DNA of 64,000 nt from Rugalucina vietnamica (GCA_964017185.1 OZ024877.1:4938006-5002005), one strand, 5' to 3'; numbered from the stretch's first letter, positions 34,890 through 48,600 are shown. A program made the numbers and translations. Notes: a model not told the origin generated them from the sequence alone.

Positions 34890-37800
34890 GTAAGGATTGT
34901 GGTAGAAAAAAACTGACATAGCAAACATTATGCCTAGCTCCGTAGTTTGTACGTAGATCTATATTGCGAAATTGCATTCATAATTGTTGTTTTGAGATAT
35001 CGTTAAATAATTTATATTTGTCACCAAGGTCTGCTGCCATGATCAGTATTTTCAATTGTCTACCGTGGACAGTGGGATTTGGCCGGGTCTTAAAATCAAA
35101 GAACTACATTGTATCAATATCCTCCATCCATATTTTAAATTAATTTCTAAGAACATTTGTTCGACCACAATCTATCGTGATCGTCAAGATCAATATGGTC
35201 AAAAGCAATTAGCACCTGTGATATCGCTACTCTAACGCTGCTATCTAACGGTTTCTGGCAGTGACCGGAAGTGCTGATATTGACGGCTTATCTATTCTTA
35301 TGGCTCCCAAATTGTAGGCTACTGAAATTGTCTCCATGATAACTGTAATTTTCTTTGGTCCAGTCAGTTTCCCTTTCAAATAACTCAATTAGATTCCCGC
35401 GATAGCAATCTTCTCTGCTCGCCTATTAATTATTGTTCCGCAAAACCTGAGCCGTTAAACATACTAATTATTTGCTGTTGGAACGGAATCGCCCTTGGTT
35501 GGGTGAACATTATAATTGCTTTTAAAGCATTAACAAATCAATAGGCATTTATGGTCTGATATTGTCTGAGGTCTTGGAGCCTCGTGTCTGGAACAACATT
35601 GTGGTTGGCACTCCATTGTATATGGACTCCTTTCAAGTTGTGGCTGGCACTCCATTGTATATGGACTACTTTTTTGAATTTATTCTTTGGGTTTTATCAG
35701 GTATCTGAAAATGTTTAAATACATCTTAATGAAACACCTAACGATTAATGTTGGAATGTTACAAAAATCCATTAATGTCTTGTTATGTTGACAATAAGTT
35801 GTTTGTAAAGTTACAAAATAAAACATGACGACATTATGTAAGAAACTATCTGAGATGACATACAGCGAAGAAATTACGTTTTAATCATGTTTTACCGTTA
35901 GGTTTCATTTTATGCATTTAATGCTCAGTATTTCTTATTGATTCTTTCCACATTCTCGGCAGAAACTGGAGCGTATATTGAGTGGTTTTATTGTAGAATA
36001 ATATCAAATTTCACCAGCAGGTTCTAAGATTGAGCAGGAGCGGAAGCAGACGACAGTTACAGCGGCTGGCTCCGAGCTTGATCAGCCACCGCCATTACCG
36101 CCTCGTCCCGGGAGAGGGGACCGGCCGTATCCCAGCAAGCCTACAGTGCAGACGCAGGCCAAGATGACAACGCTGCCATGGACTCGGGTGATTCTCAAGG
36201 ACGAGGGTGGGTACTATTTCATTGTCTTGAAAGTCTGACTTGCAAGTCATTTTACGTTCGTGTATAATATAGGTGTAACGGGATAGTCTCCCTTGTAGAA
36301 TACGTTGGTGCAACGTATTAGCGGCATATTAGCGGGTAGTAATATGCAAATTAGAAACTCGAAACTTTGTGATTAGAGTGTTAGGTATATAGCGCAGTAA
36401 ACCACCCTTGGTGGATGAGCATGCTTTTCCACTGACGGGGTTTCTGTGGCTTTGGCTCGGCCGTTCGTTACATTTGGTGGCAGCGGTGGGATGATGACAA
36501 CTGCCAGAACGGAGTTGCCTTACCCATGTAGTCCCCAGGCCAAGACTCGGGGCGAGTCTTCTCGGAGGGGGAAGTAATGTAACGGGATAGTCTCCCTTGT
36601 AGAATACGTTGGTGCAACGTATTAGCGGCATATTAGCGGGTAGTAATATGCAAATTAGAAACTCGAAACTTTGTGATTAGAGTGTTAGGTATATAGCGCA
36701 GTAAACCACCCTTGGTGGATGAGCATGCTTTTCCACCGACGGGGTTTCTGTGGCTTGGCTCGGCTGTTCGTTACATAGGCTTTTAGCTTTTAAATGCCAA
36801 ATTAGATTTAAAACTAGGCTTTAGCCATTGTATATTAGAATGACTTTGGGAAGCTATACATGCGAGTTGGTCATAACACGAAGTATACTGAGATGCCAAA
36901 CGCACTCATGATTCAATACTTAGATGTATGCGGTTGGATCAGGTGTTCACATCACATGATTTTACATGAGCCGTCACATAAGATTAACTCATTAAGCCTG
37001 GCGTCCCTTTTATGGGACATAGGCAAACAGCATAGCCCCAGATGTGACGCCGCAGAACGCGGCGTCCCATCTGGGGCTATTCTGTTTGCTTAGAGAATTT
37101 TCATCGAAAAATTGAATAAAATTTAAAAATCACGCCTGACGCCCCTAAAAATGAAAGTGGACTCACCCAATTGATAATGATGGGAAAATCCATTCCTCAA
37201 ATATGGGTTAACAACAATCTGCATATGCAAGATTGGCTGTACCGATAGTACAATCCCTGTCCTTCTTAAATCCGAAATTCCAAGCTTCTAGCGTTCTTCT
37301 GTGACAGTACAGACCGGTCTGTGTCGCACCTGGTCGGAAACCCAAATTGTTTGGTTTTCTCATGCAAAGCCCCACATGATATATAATTGCAGATAAATAA
37401 CAATTTTCTAAAACTTTGAATGCTATAGGTCTTATTTTGTTATAAAGCTTCAAAAATTGCTTTTTCTCTTCCCACGGTTTTAACTGCTGAAGTTAGCATT
37501 TTGGCATAGTCTAATAAAGAAAGGGATCGAATTTCCAAAGGTAGTAAAATTTTACAAATACATTTCAAACTAAACATTAAGTAGAAGTAGAAAATGTCTC
37601 TTTAGATATTCAAATTACTATTATTATGTAGTACAGTAGAGTTTATAACCAAACGCAGTGATCAGCTTAACAAAGGTTCAGCATAATGATGCTAGTGACA
37701 AGATTTATTAGGACATAATGTTGTCTAGGACAGATCAAGACAAGCTGTGCGTTCACCCGTTGACTCTTCAGATTGAGGGTTCAAACAGATCAACGCAACC

Positions 37801-39556
37801 AGTCTGAGCATCAGTCAGGGTCATCAGGAAAACATGTCCCTGCAATGAATACCCCTTAAACCCCCCAAACATAGATTGTGGGTACTCGTTAGAACCGCCT
37901 CGGCGAGGCGGCTCTAACTAGTACCCGTAATCAATTCTTTGAGCAAACATATATACATGACTCCTTAATTGTTTCAATGTTCGGCATTTCAAATATTGCA
38001 AGTATCTATAAAAAATTATTTGCGTTTGTGTAACCGTTTTTCGCCACAAGCCACGCACGTATATATTTTTGGTATACTTTGCTCAGATAGGTATTAAACA
38101 GGTGATAAATCTCATTTTGAAGGATATTTGCATATTTTATATACCACTTTGGTGTATATTTGTTACTGACACAATCATGCGGTATTTTGTACGATCAAGG
38201 AAAAAAGTCTTAAGGTTAATTAAGCGCAGTTTTTAGACCTTCGCCCCTGCTCTGTAAAGAGCGGTATAAGCCCAGGTAGACTGCAGAAAACCATTAGCCT
38301 CATACTTCATTTCCGTATGATTGTATGACGGGCTGGAAGGCTTTACTTAGCAGTGGGTCAAACATAATGTTTGCACCAATTGTTTTAATTCACAACGGTC
38401 GCATCACCAAACACTGAAGACATGTACAAAAACGATTGATGAATAAAAATACGCGATAAGCTAGTTAGCATCTTTAGTCTTCCTTTCAAAACTGACATTG
38501 TTACAAATGACGGTAAAATGAATTTAAAACCATAGATCTTATGTCATGATAAGTAAAGAGTACGTACATAATAACATCGGTGCATAACCGAAACGGCTTA
38601 AAAATTCAATGGTATTTTTGGAAAGGTATGTTTATGTACTGGTCTGGATATCAGTCTGTTTTAAGATGCTCTGATCTAGGTGCTAAGTGCTTTCTGTAAG
38701 TATACTTATTTGGTTTCTGCTTAATGAAAGCACACGAATTGCTTTGGCATATGTATTTTAAAGTAGTTTGGTCATATATGCTACAAACGATTACCTGCTG
38801 TACCTATAATTGATTAATCTCAAAGTTTTGATTAAAAAAAAATGAAGTTTAACATGGTACAAATCAATTAATACTTGATCCTTTATTTCCGTATAGACCG
38901 GAACAATTTCGCGGAAATTATGTAATCGTTTACGTGTAAACTTGTCTCCTTCTGCAAGATTGTGAAACCTGGTATTAAATTCATTATCTGGAGTAGTCTT
39001 TCATCTTCGTCTTGCAATTGTTCACCAATTTGTCCTTTAAGAGAGCATTTTTACACTACACCTAAGGAGTTCAGATATTCATTTTCGCGAAAGCAGACAT
39101 ATGGTGTGGTACTAAAATTTAGATATGGTGAGCATCTTGGTAAATTGAAGTAAATTCTACCAGATTACTACATCTAACTGTAGCAAAAAGTGGGCATTGA
39201 TCAGCGATAAATGACCACGTTGGTAACTTTAGTAAAATCAAAGGACATTGTGTCTATTTTCAGGCAGAGACGAGCAGACGACAATATGGCATTCAATGAT
39301 GGAACCAAAAATAGACACAGAGGAAGTTGAAAGGTATACATTAAAATTTAATATTAGCAATATCAAACAAACTAATCTGTGCCACGCGCGGAGAATATTC
39401 TGTATTCGGGGCTTCGGACCAGGTTTGATTTAAACTAGGCTTAGTACCGAGCTATGGACTTTAAGATAAAGAAGTAGGACTGCACAATATGGCGAAACAA
39501 AAGGCGTTGGTCAGCTTGTTGTTTGCTGCACGAAGATCTGCGCATTTTTGTAGTTT

Positions 39557-39609
<53 letters not shown>

Positions 39610-42600
39610 TAATTAATGAGAAAGAGTAATGTACATTGTGGCGGTTCAACGTGTATTACAGTATACAATTTACATGCAAGATATAAATCAGTTGCGAAAG
39701 AAAACAGTCGTGAATTACCGTTGACAATTTTTCAGACTGTTTAGAACACCTGAAGTTTCCCCTACAGACGGTGCCACGCTGTACGATGATCTCATAATTC
39801 GTAGAGGAAGGTCCAGATACCAGGTATATAATGTTAGAATTGAGGCAGTGGTAACACTAGCTTCAAAATATTTGAAACAAGATAAACATGTGCCCGAATA
39901 CCAGCACATGAAAAATAAGAACAGAATGTACAGGAATTGATACAACTAAATCTAAGATCCCAACCAAGACACCAGGCAAAGCTCATCACAGTAATGAGAG
40001 AGTGATTCACATAACTCAAAACTTATTTCAGCATCCCACAAGATCAACACATCTGGTGGATTTTCTTTCTCTTGGAACCGCTATTAAAATCGGCTACTTG
40101 TTTTTTTTTTAAAAAAGATTCGCTAGTGTCAGCCATTACTTAATTTACTTAACGCAAATTTAGATGTATTTCATAAAGCAACGGCACCAAACAATATAAG
40201 TAAATGACATTAAAAGTAGTTGTTTTATAGTCACTTGATATGCTTTCTATGTTGTAGGTCTTTATTTTGAATCAAATTTTAAATCTGTTAATTACAGCTT
40301 GTCAGTATATACGACGGCGAGCGGTCCAAACGCATAATAGCCTGTATGAGGTGTCTCCGAGCAACATTGACTGACGTCATAGCAACTGTGTCGTCAATGG
40401 ATACGTCACAGATCAATCAGGACAGTCTCGCAGAACTCCTGGAACTGATGGCATCAGTAGCGGACATTGAGAGAATATTGTACCATGTCAGGAAGAAAGG
40501 AGCAGGTAATGCTGTAGCATAAATATAGAACATTATTTACATTGCAACTTTCTGATAAAATTCCTATGATGTGATGAATATATAAAAAGTATTATTTCTT
40601 CCAATGTTTGTAGATCAGTATTTGCAAACTAAAACTCTAGAACTTTGCACATATCAAGTTTTATGTTCTCCTTGTCGCGTCAAACTAATTAGACTGCATG
40701 AAAGCAAAACACCAACTTATATTGTAAAACGTTGATTAATGATAGTTAATTAGGCTATTGGACAAGAGAACAACATTGATCGGAGAAATATTCTATTTCT
40801 GACGCCATGTTATCAAATTTCTTGGGTTTTTTTTTTTCTTCTTGTAGGTCAGCTTGATCACCCAGAGTACCTGATGTTTGAACTTTCGAAAATTGATCAT
40901 TTTAGAGATAGACTCGAGTTTCTGAGGTTTAGATACAAAATGCAGTGGCATCTTTTTGAAATAGGTAGGTCTTGATAGCATGCGTTCTACAGAGTTTTAT
41001 TGACCAGGACCCAGTTGTTCAAAATTAACGACATCGTTAGTTAACGATTCGTTAAAATTTCAGATGGCTACATTACAAATGCAAGTTGTTATTTTTTGTT
41101 GATAAAATGTGAGAATCCTTTGCAATGCAAAGGATTCTCACACTTTATCAACAAAAATAGTGTATTTGCTTATGTAGTCAGCATTTACTTAAAAAGTTGG
41201 TGCCTTAACGATGATGTAAGCTAACAAAGTTTTGAACAACTAGCCCCAGTAATATATACATAGTTTGTTACTTCTAACATACTGATTATTGATATGTCAG
41301 GTTTTTGTTTTTCTTATAAATAAAATCATTAAATATCTTTGAAATATTTAAGATTGTAAGTTTTTCAGACTAATAATAGTAAATCATATATTCATGTATG
41401 GTCTACTTTAGTATCTTTTTAGAAATTCATTTGTCTTAAAATAGTATGCCTTCTGTATTCTCGTTTAGATCAACAATTGAGGGAATTAAGAACAGCTTGT
41501 GATGAAATTATGAACAGGTAAAATACCAAAGGTTTTTCCTTTTTCTTTTCCTTTTCCTTTTCCAAGAAGATGTTGCTGTATCACATTGTTTACATTTTGG
41601 CTAAAGTTGATATGTAGTTTTTTCCATGAATATATAGAATGTGTCAGTGACCGTTCTTTTTGACTGTCTGATCTAGAGCAAATTACCCTCAGAAATGCCA
41701 ATTTACAAATAAAGAGGGAAGCTCTTCTTATTTTATTTACAATTTTGTATAAAAACATCGCCATGATTACGGTCAAATTTGTTTATACCTAATTCTTTAT
41801 TAAGACGGATATTTTTGTAACATATGAGCCGCCTCGTGGGAAAACCAACACTGTGGTTTCCGAACATGTCTGACACAAACCGGCCTGTACAGCAACAAAA
41901 GCAAGCTAGAAGCTTGAAATTTCGGATTTAAGAAGAAGAAGAAGTGTACTATCCGTGAAGCGAAAACAAAGGCGCTGATCAGCTTCGCGGTTACCGCGAA
42001 GCTGATCTGCGTCTTTGTTTTCGCATATGCAGATTGTTGGTTTTCTCAAATATCCTCTGTTTCCAGTATATCCTTAAAGAATCTCCTGGAGACATTACTA
42101 TCTATAGGCAACTATCTTAACGGCAGCACAGATATGGGGCAGGCTGATGGCTACCACCTGGATGTTCTCAATAGGCTCAAAGAAACACAAGATAGGGTAA
42201 TAAGAGATATTTTAAAGAATACAGCTTGTAAATGTAAAAATGTAAAGATACATGTGATACATGTAGTACGTATATTATATCAAAGATAACGTGCTTCAGA
42301 ATTGTCGTCAACATTATCAATCGGCATCTAGGTATGAGTTGCGTCAGTAGTAATGGGTGTCACTATGGCGGTCAGATAATCCCGCCATAGTGACACCCAT
42401 TACTACTTGCGTCGCAGTAAACCAAAATCCTTACGGAAAAAGAAGCATGAATTTAGTAGAGTTGCTTATGTAACGAAAAATGCTCCCGTGGACTTTTCTT
42501 GTTAATCAGGGTTTTTATATACCAAAATGTTCATTAGCATGTGTAGGTTTCAAAAATGTTTCCTGCCATTTTTTCTATTAATTTTCAAGGTCAAGGTCAA

Positions 42601-45600
42601 AGGTCAAAGGTCACGGCTAAGGCTTAATGGTGTGACTTACAATATCAATAATTATGACCAAGATAATGTTTTTGATAAGTACAAAATTAGTGTAATTGAT
42701 AGTAAACACATTTCGACAATTTTTGATGTCACTTTCAAGTGACCTTGAAAACCCAATTCTAAAGGTCAAGGTCATTTATGCCAAATTTGTAAGAAAATTA
42801 CAGACATACGGCTTATTTATCGGCGCATTACAAAGTCAGCAGTATATAGCATGAATCTTTGACATAGATGGTATCTTGAATATTTGTGGGTTCGGTATAT
42901 TAGTCATTTGCACCTCCATGTCACAAACAGTTGCCATAGCAACAGCACTTTATGTTAGCCTTAGCGTGAATTTTGAATGATTTTAATTGCTCATTTAAGC
43001 GCTTAATCATTGAATTATCTATTAGTTTTGTAGTGGTTTTGAATCAACATGGGGATAAATGAAAATGTTTTAATGCATTTATTACTTGCATAAACAATCC
43101 CCACAACTTGAATTTTACAGTTAAAGGTCAAGGTCAAATGATAATGGTCGAATGATCCAACGAACATCCCGTCCATGACCCCCCTTTAAAATAGCGCCGA
43201 AACGGGGATATATGTACAAGATTAATCATATGTCAGCAACAACTTGCCTTAAATCATTGAATGTGGTATCAAATCAAAGCAAAGATAATCCCCTTTCATC
43301 TCATGGTAACATTTGCAAATCATCTAATTTGCATATTCATGAATATTAATGAAAACATAAAAAATCACTGAAAAAAAACGACAAAAAAACAAAAACAAGA
43401 AAACCACCGTGGTATTCCTGGAGCTAATTTGACCTACCTTGCGCCCCAGGATGATTTTTAATGGGTGCAAAATCGTTCAATGGGACCCCAAAATGCTTTT
43501 GTTCATAAAGATAAATTTGTTTGCACTATGAAAAAATGCATGGTTTCCTTAGCAACCATTAACACGATTTTTGAGCATGGGCATGTGCACACAAAATTGG
43601 TCATATATCCGCTATTATTTATCCTAGACCACTGAATCAGATCTAAGAATCTGTGACATTCTTGGGGGTTTTATGCCTCGTTTTCAAAGTACCATAACAA
43701 TGTCTCAAAGGTTCTGGTTGTAGGATTACCCGTTTAATTTTCCCACTTTTTCATTACTATTCATGAAGTTTTCATTACAATTCATGAAATTAAAAATCAG
43801 ATCATTCTTATATGTGACTTAAGTGTCGTAGTACACAAAAACTAGTACACTGCAAAAGCATTCAATTGATGCTTCTTTCAGCATACTGGGTATGTAAACA
43901 GCTATGGCACAAGTGATTTTGTGCGTATACCCCATATTTTTCCAAGATTTTTTCTCCAATTTTTGTGTATTTTATTAATTTTCATGAATATGCAAATTCA
44001 ATAATATGTATAATAGGTATTAAGGTTAAACTGCTAAGTCCATGCTTCACTATCAGACCAATTCAAGTATTGTAGAGCATGCTATTGTTGGTATTTGAAT
44101 ATTTTTTGTGAATACAACCTAGTCTTTAGAATCACACTAGGGGTGGGTGTGGAAACTATGTTATGTTGCATCATACAAATGTGTTCATTGTTAAGGACAA
44201 CCTTTATGGCATTAAGGTGGTCCCTCTGACCACACTGGCAGCCATGAAAATTGGTTTATGGATATTATAACTCACCCAAAACCTTGCAATGGCTATAGTT
44301 TTCCCTCGTTTATCCTCGATTTTCGAATCTTTTATTAATATTCATGAAGATGTAAATGAGGTTGTTTTTATTTTGGGCCCACAACATCAATAAATATATC
44401 ATATGATATGGTTCTATAATAAAGTGTCACAATGATAATTTGATGGTTTGGCCTGAAATTAGTTTATTTATGGATTGTTAACGATTTTTTTTCTGTCATT
44501 TATTAATGTTTTCATTAAAATTCATGAATATGTAAATTAGATAACTTGCATTACTTACAATAAGTTCAAAGGGCAATGTCTAAGTATTATTATTTACTAC
44601 CATAAAACGATATATACATTGAATTGTAGCCGCTTGATAACCAATGATATAAACCTTGGTATAATATTTGAGGTTTTGACCTTTGATCAGTTATCTTGAC
44701 CTATAGTGATCAAAGGTAAATAGACAGAAATCATTTTTGAAACCATTATTTTGTAGTACCTTAGTCATGCTTGTAAAAAACTCCATCGAATTCGACTAAA
44801 ATCTTGCTGAAATATTTATTCAAAACCCATATTGCTTTGTTAATAAAAGTCTTGGTTGCTGTGGCAACACAATTAGAATAAAGATAAAAGTGAGATTTAT
44901 ATTACATCCATCAAAATACAAAACATAATTGGTCGCTGTAAGTTATCTTACAATGTATCTTGCTCTGGCTCTGTAATCACGTTGTAAAATGAGATTCTTG
45001 CGTATATTTTCGACATATGTGAGAGAAATAACCTTGACCTTTTAAATAAATAGTTCAAGGTCATATGAGAGTGACATAAGAATTACGGTCAGGTATGTGC
45101 TAAAGATTTTACCCAGTTAAAGGGCAGTTTTAAAAGAAATTGCCCCAAAATGTGACATTGGGTTAAAACACTAAAAGTGTTATTTTGCAGACAAATCTGG
45201 CCTTATTTGTACCGTTATACCACTAATTTAAAACTTTGAATAGAATCAATAAAACATGAAGAATGGTTCTTAAAAATGATGGCGTTTCTTCGAAGTTTTT
45301 GGCAGTAAAGTTGAAAAAACAAACACTCATAAAAATGTAAAGAAGTGACAGAGCTAAACCAATTGTTATGCTAACTTAATTGGGGCCTGAGGTTAGTATA
45401 AACAGTAAGAAAATAAATGACAACCACAAGTATTAAACATTTGCTGACCAATAATTATGAAATCTTACACTCCTTACTTTTAGACCCCCAGTGGATTTCC
45501 GTGCGGTGATATAAAAATCCGAAACTACCAGAGTGGTGATGCTGTTCATTATTATTATCTATATATTCATATGTTTCATATTTTGTATCTCTTCAATTTC

Positions 45601-48600
45601 CATTCCTTAATTTGATGCAGTATGATAGCTTTCAAATTTGACCTCATTGAAAAATGTCACACTAAAATCTTAAACACCTTACATCAAATATCTGCATAAC
45701 TTTTTTATTTATAAAGTTACATAGTAGGAATTTTGTCAGATCAATCCTGTCTGAGCGCTTGTTATTTTGGCATATCACTTGATAATTTCCATGCATACAG
45801 TACAGTCTCACTGGGGTCTAAAGCCTCAAAATGGACCGGGGCCATTTTTTTTAAACTGTCCTAATATCAAATATACGCAGAGAAGCAACCACGAATGATA
45901 ATATTTTTGTCGGTCCCATAAAATCTAGAACCGTGACATTTGACCTTGACCTTAAGATATGTGCAGAAAAATGGCAGGAACCATTTCTGAAATCTAAGTG
46001 ATAAAACAAACATTTTGTTATATTACAATCATGATTGTCTTAAAGTTCATTAAACAAGATAAGCAACTCAAAAACTTAACCATTTTCTTTAATTATGCAC
46101 AACATTCAAAGGTCATACCATGTCCTGTCATTAACCTTCGTTGCTATGGCAACTCATTTGGTTGATCGCTGCAACTTACATATATATAGAACCCTACAAG
46201 AATACCTAACATATAAAAGGTCTTGAATTCAACCTCCCTCATGCCTGTCATAGCACGCGCGTAGTTATTTTGCGAATTTCGTGTTCTTTTTGGGCAAATT
46301 TTGGATAAATGACCTTGACCTTTCAAAAAGAGGGGTCAAGGTCATTTGGAAATTGCACACGGTAATTGCTAAAATGTGTTTACTTTCGATATTTTCCAGT
46401 TTGCTGCAGATTCACATGGAAGATTAGCCATAAATTTAGAGATAGTCATATGCCCTATGTATTTAATAGCCATGACCTTTGACCTTTGACCTTGACCTTG
46501 AAAGTCAACAGAAAAAATGGCAGGAAACATTTTTGAAATCTAAAAAATAAAACAAACACTTTGGTACATTACAATCATGATTGTCTTAAAATTCATTGAA
46601 CAATATAAGCAACTCGAAAACTTAACCGTTTTCCTTAAATATGTACAGCACTCAAAGGTCATACCATGTCCTGTCATTAACCTTCGTTGCTATGGCAACT
46701 CATTTGGACGAACGCTGCAACTTACATACATATCGAACCCTACAAGAACACCTACCATATAAAAGGTCTTGAATTCAACCTCCCTCATGCCTGTTGTAGC
46801 ACGCGCGCAGTTATTTTGCGTATTTTGCGTTCTTTTGGGGCAAATTTTGGGTAAATGACCTTGATCTTTCAAATAGAGGGGTCAAGGTCATTTGGAAATT
46901 GCACTCGCCAATTGCTAAAATGTATTTACTTTCGATATTTTCCAGTTTGCAGCAGATTCACATGGAAGATCGGCCATAAATTAAGATATAGTCATATGCC
47001 CTATACATTTAATAGCCGTGACCTTTGACCTTTGACCTTGACCTTGAAAGTCAACAGAAAAAATGGCAGGAAACATTTTTGAAATCTACTCATCAAACCG
47101 AACATTTTGGTATATAGAAACCCTGATTAACAAAAAGTGGCCACGGGATTACATAAGCAACTCTACTAATTGGGTGCTTCAATAATAAAGCTATAAATGT
47201 TACGGAATAGCGCACAAGAGCAGATCTGAAGCAAAATAAGGGGAAAAGTCATATGGCATATCGTACTGTGAAATGTTTATAGTGTAAATGTGATTGCTCG
47301 TATTTATGTTATTAAGAATGTCAGTTACATATTAGACATTTTGCCTTGCGTCAGATATAAAGAGTAATTATGGCATTCTGTATGGTTATATAATACAGTT
47401 GTTCAAAACCCTGTCGTTAAGACCTTTACTCGTTAAGTGAATGCCCACTACATAAGCAAATACACTGATCTCGTTAAGTGAATGTCCACTACATAAGCAA
47501 ATACACTGATCTCGTTAAGTGAATGTCCACTACATAAGCAAATACACTGTTATTTTTCGTTGATAAAATGTGAGAATCCTTTGCATGGCAAAGGATTCTC
47601 ACATTTTATCAGCGAAAAATAACAATGTATTTGTAATATTCATGTTTGAAATTTTATTCTTGCATAGATATCTATGCGCATAGCTTTTTGAAGCCGTTTT
47701 CGATTGGTCGAAAGCCGTGTTCAAACAGCGAAGCCCATGTTCAAATCATGAAATTCACGTGCCGTTTGAACATGGGTTTTGACCGACGTCATTGGTCAAT
47801 GCGACATGACGTCATGTGTTTCGTAGAAACAAAATGGCCGACGTTGAAGAAGCTCCGCGGTTTTTGGTGCGTTTTTACGTTGTTAATGTTATTTTCAAGC
47901 AATTTTAAGTGGATTAGAGTGAAAATGCAAGAATAGCAATCAACCATGGTTTGTTTCTGTGTTCAAACATTCGCTGGATCACTCGGAAGGTGTTTGAACA
48001 CGCGGCCTGCGGCCTTGTGTTCAAACACCTTCCTCGTGATCCATCGAATGTTTGAACACTGAAAACCATGGTTGATCCCTATAATAAATCATTAACTAAC
48101 GATGTCATTAATTTTGAACAACTGGGCTCTGTTCTAAATATGTCCTTATGTTGTTTTAGGACGGTAGAGGTACACTACTGGAGTTCGTTCTCAAGACATA
48201 CTGCCAGGTATACGAGAACGAGGTTGATATAGGTTGTCCCACGAGGTTTAGACTACCAGAGCCGTCCAATATGAGACATGCAGCCCAGGTAGGCAGCAAA
48301 ATTTTGAATTATGATTGTGTTGTGTTCATTCAAGACCGTTTACAAAATGGTTTTCAAAATTATATGAACGGTTTTCTTGAAATCAGGTTAGGGCTTTAAC
48401 ATTTGTTTCATAAATGAAGCATAACTGGTTAAATAAACTTGATTTCTTTATTACGTTTTAGCTGTAATTCTTGTTTTGTCAGTTTTGCACACTACCGTTT
48501 TAAAGCTCAAGTTTATAAATATGTCGTTTCGTTTATCAGTTTACAACATGGATATGCAATGTAAAATTGCATTAAATCGATTTTATTGAACAGTTACAGC

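Larger units (their letters stand above)
36274..36775 (+). mobile_element. TRIM-A: complete miniature LTR retrotransposon, 502 bp
   Basis: Two LTRs of about 199 bp enclose only about 105 bp. Immediately after the left LTR come TT and TGGTGGCAGCGGTGGGAT, placed and shaped like a primer binding site. Just before the right LTR is GGAGGGGGAAGTAA, a polypurine tract. 4-5 bp (TAGG/ATAGG) are duplicated at the flanks. The LTRs differ at only about three positions, so insertion is recent. It encodes nothing and would need an LTR element in trans. It lies in formin intron 2. Confidence 0.85.
42197..48159 (+). other. Formin intron 8 (about 6 kb, transposon-filled)
   Basis: Holds the family H hairpin (42346-42407), the 4.7 kb AAGGTCA-rich element (42454-47168) and family G copy 2 (47396-48128). 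Very little intron sequence remains outside these. Confidence 0.75.

Noticed and set aside
36274-36775. Simple tandem duplication of 200 bp
   Set aside because: TG...CA ends, primer site, purine tract and flanking TAGG duplication fit an LTR element better.
47429-47551. CRISPR-like array
   Set aside because: The three 41-bp units are directly adjacent without unique spacers, and the genome is eukaryotic; plain tandem repeat.
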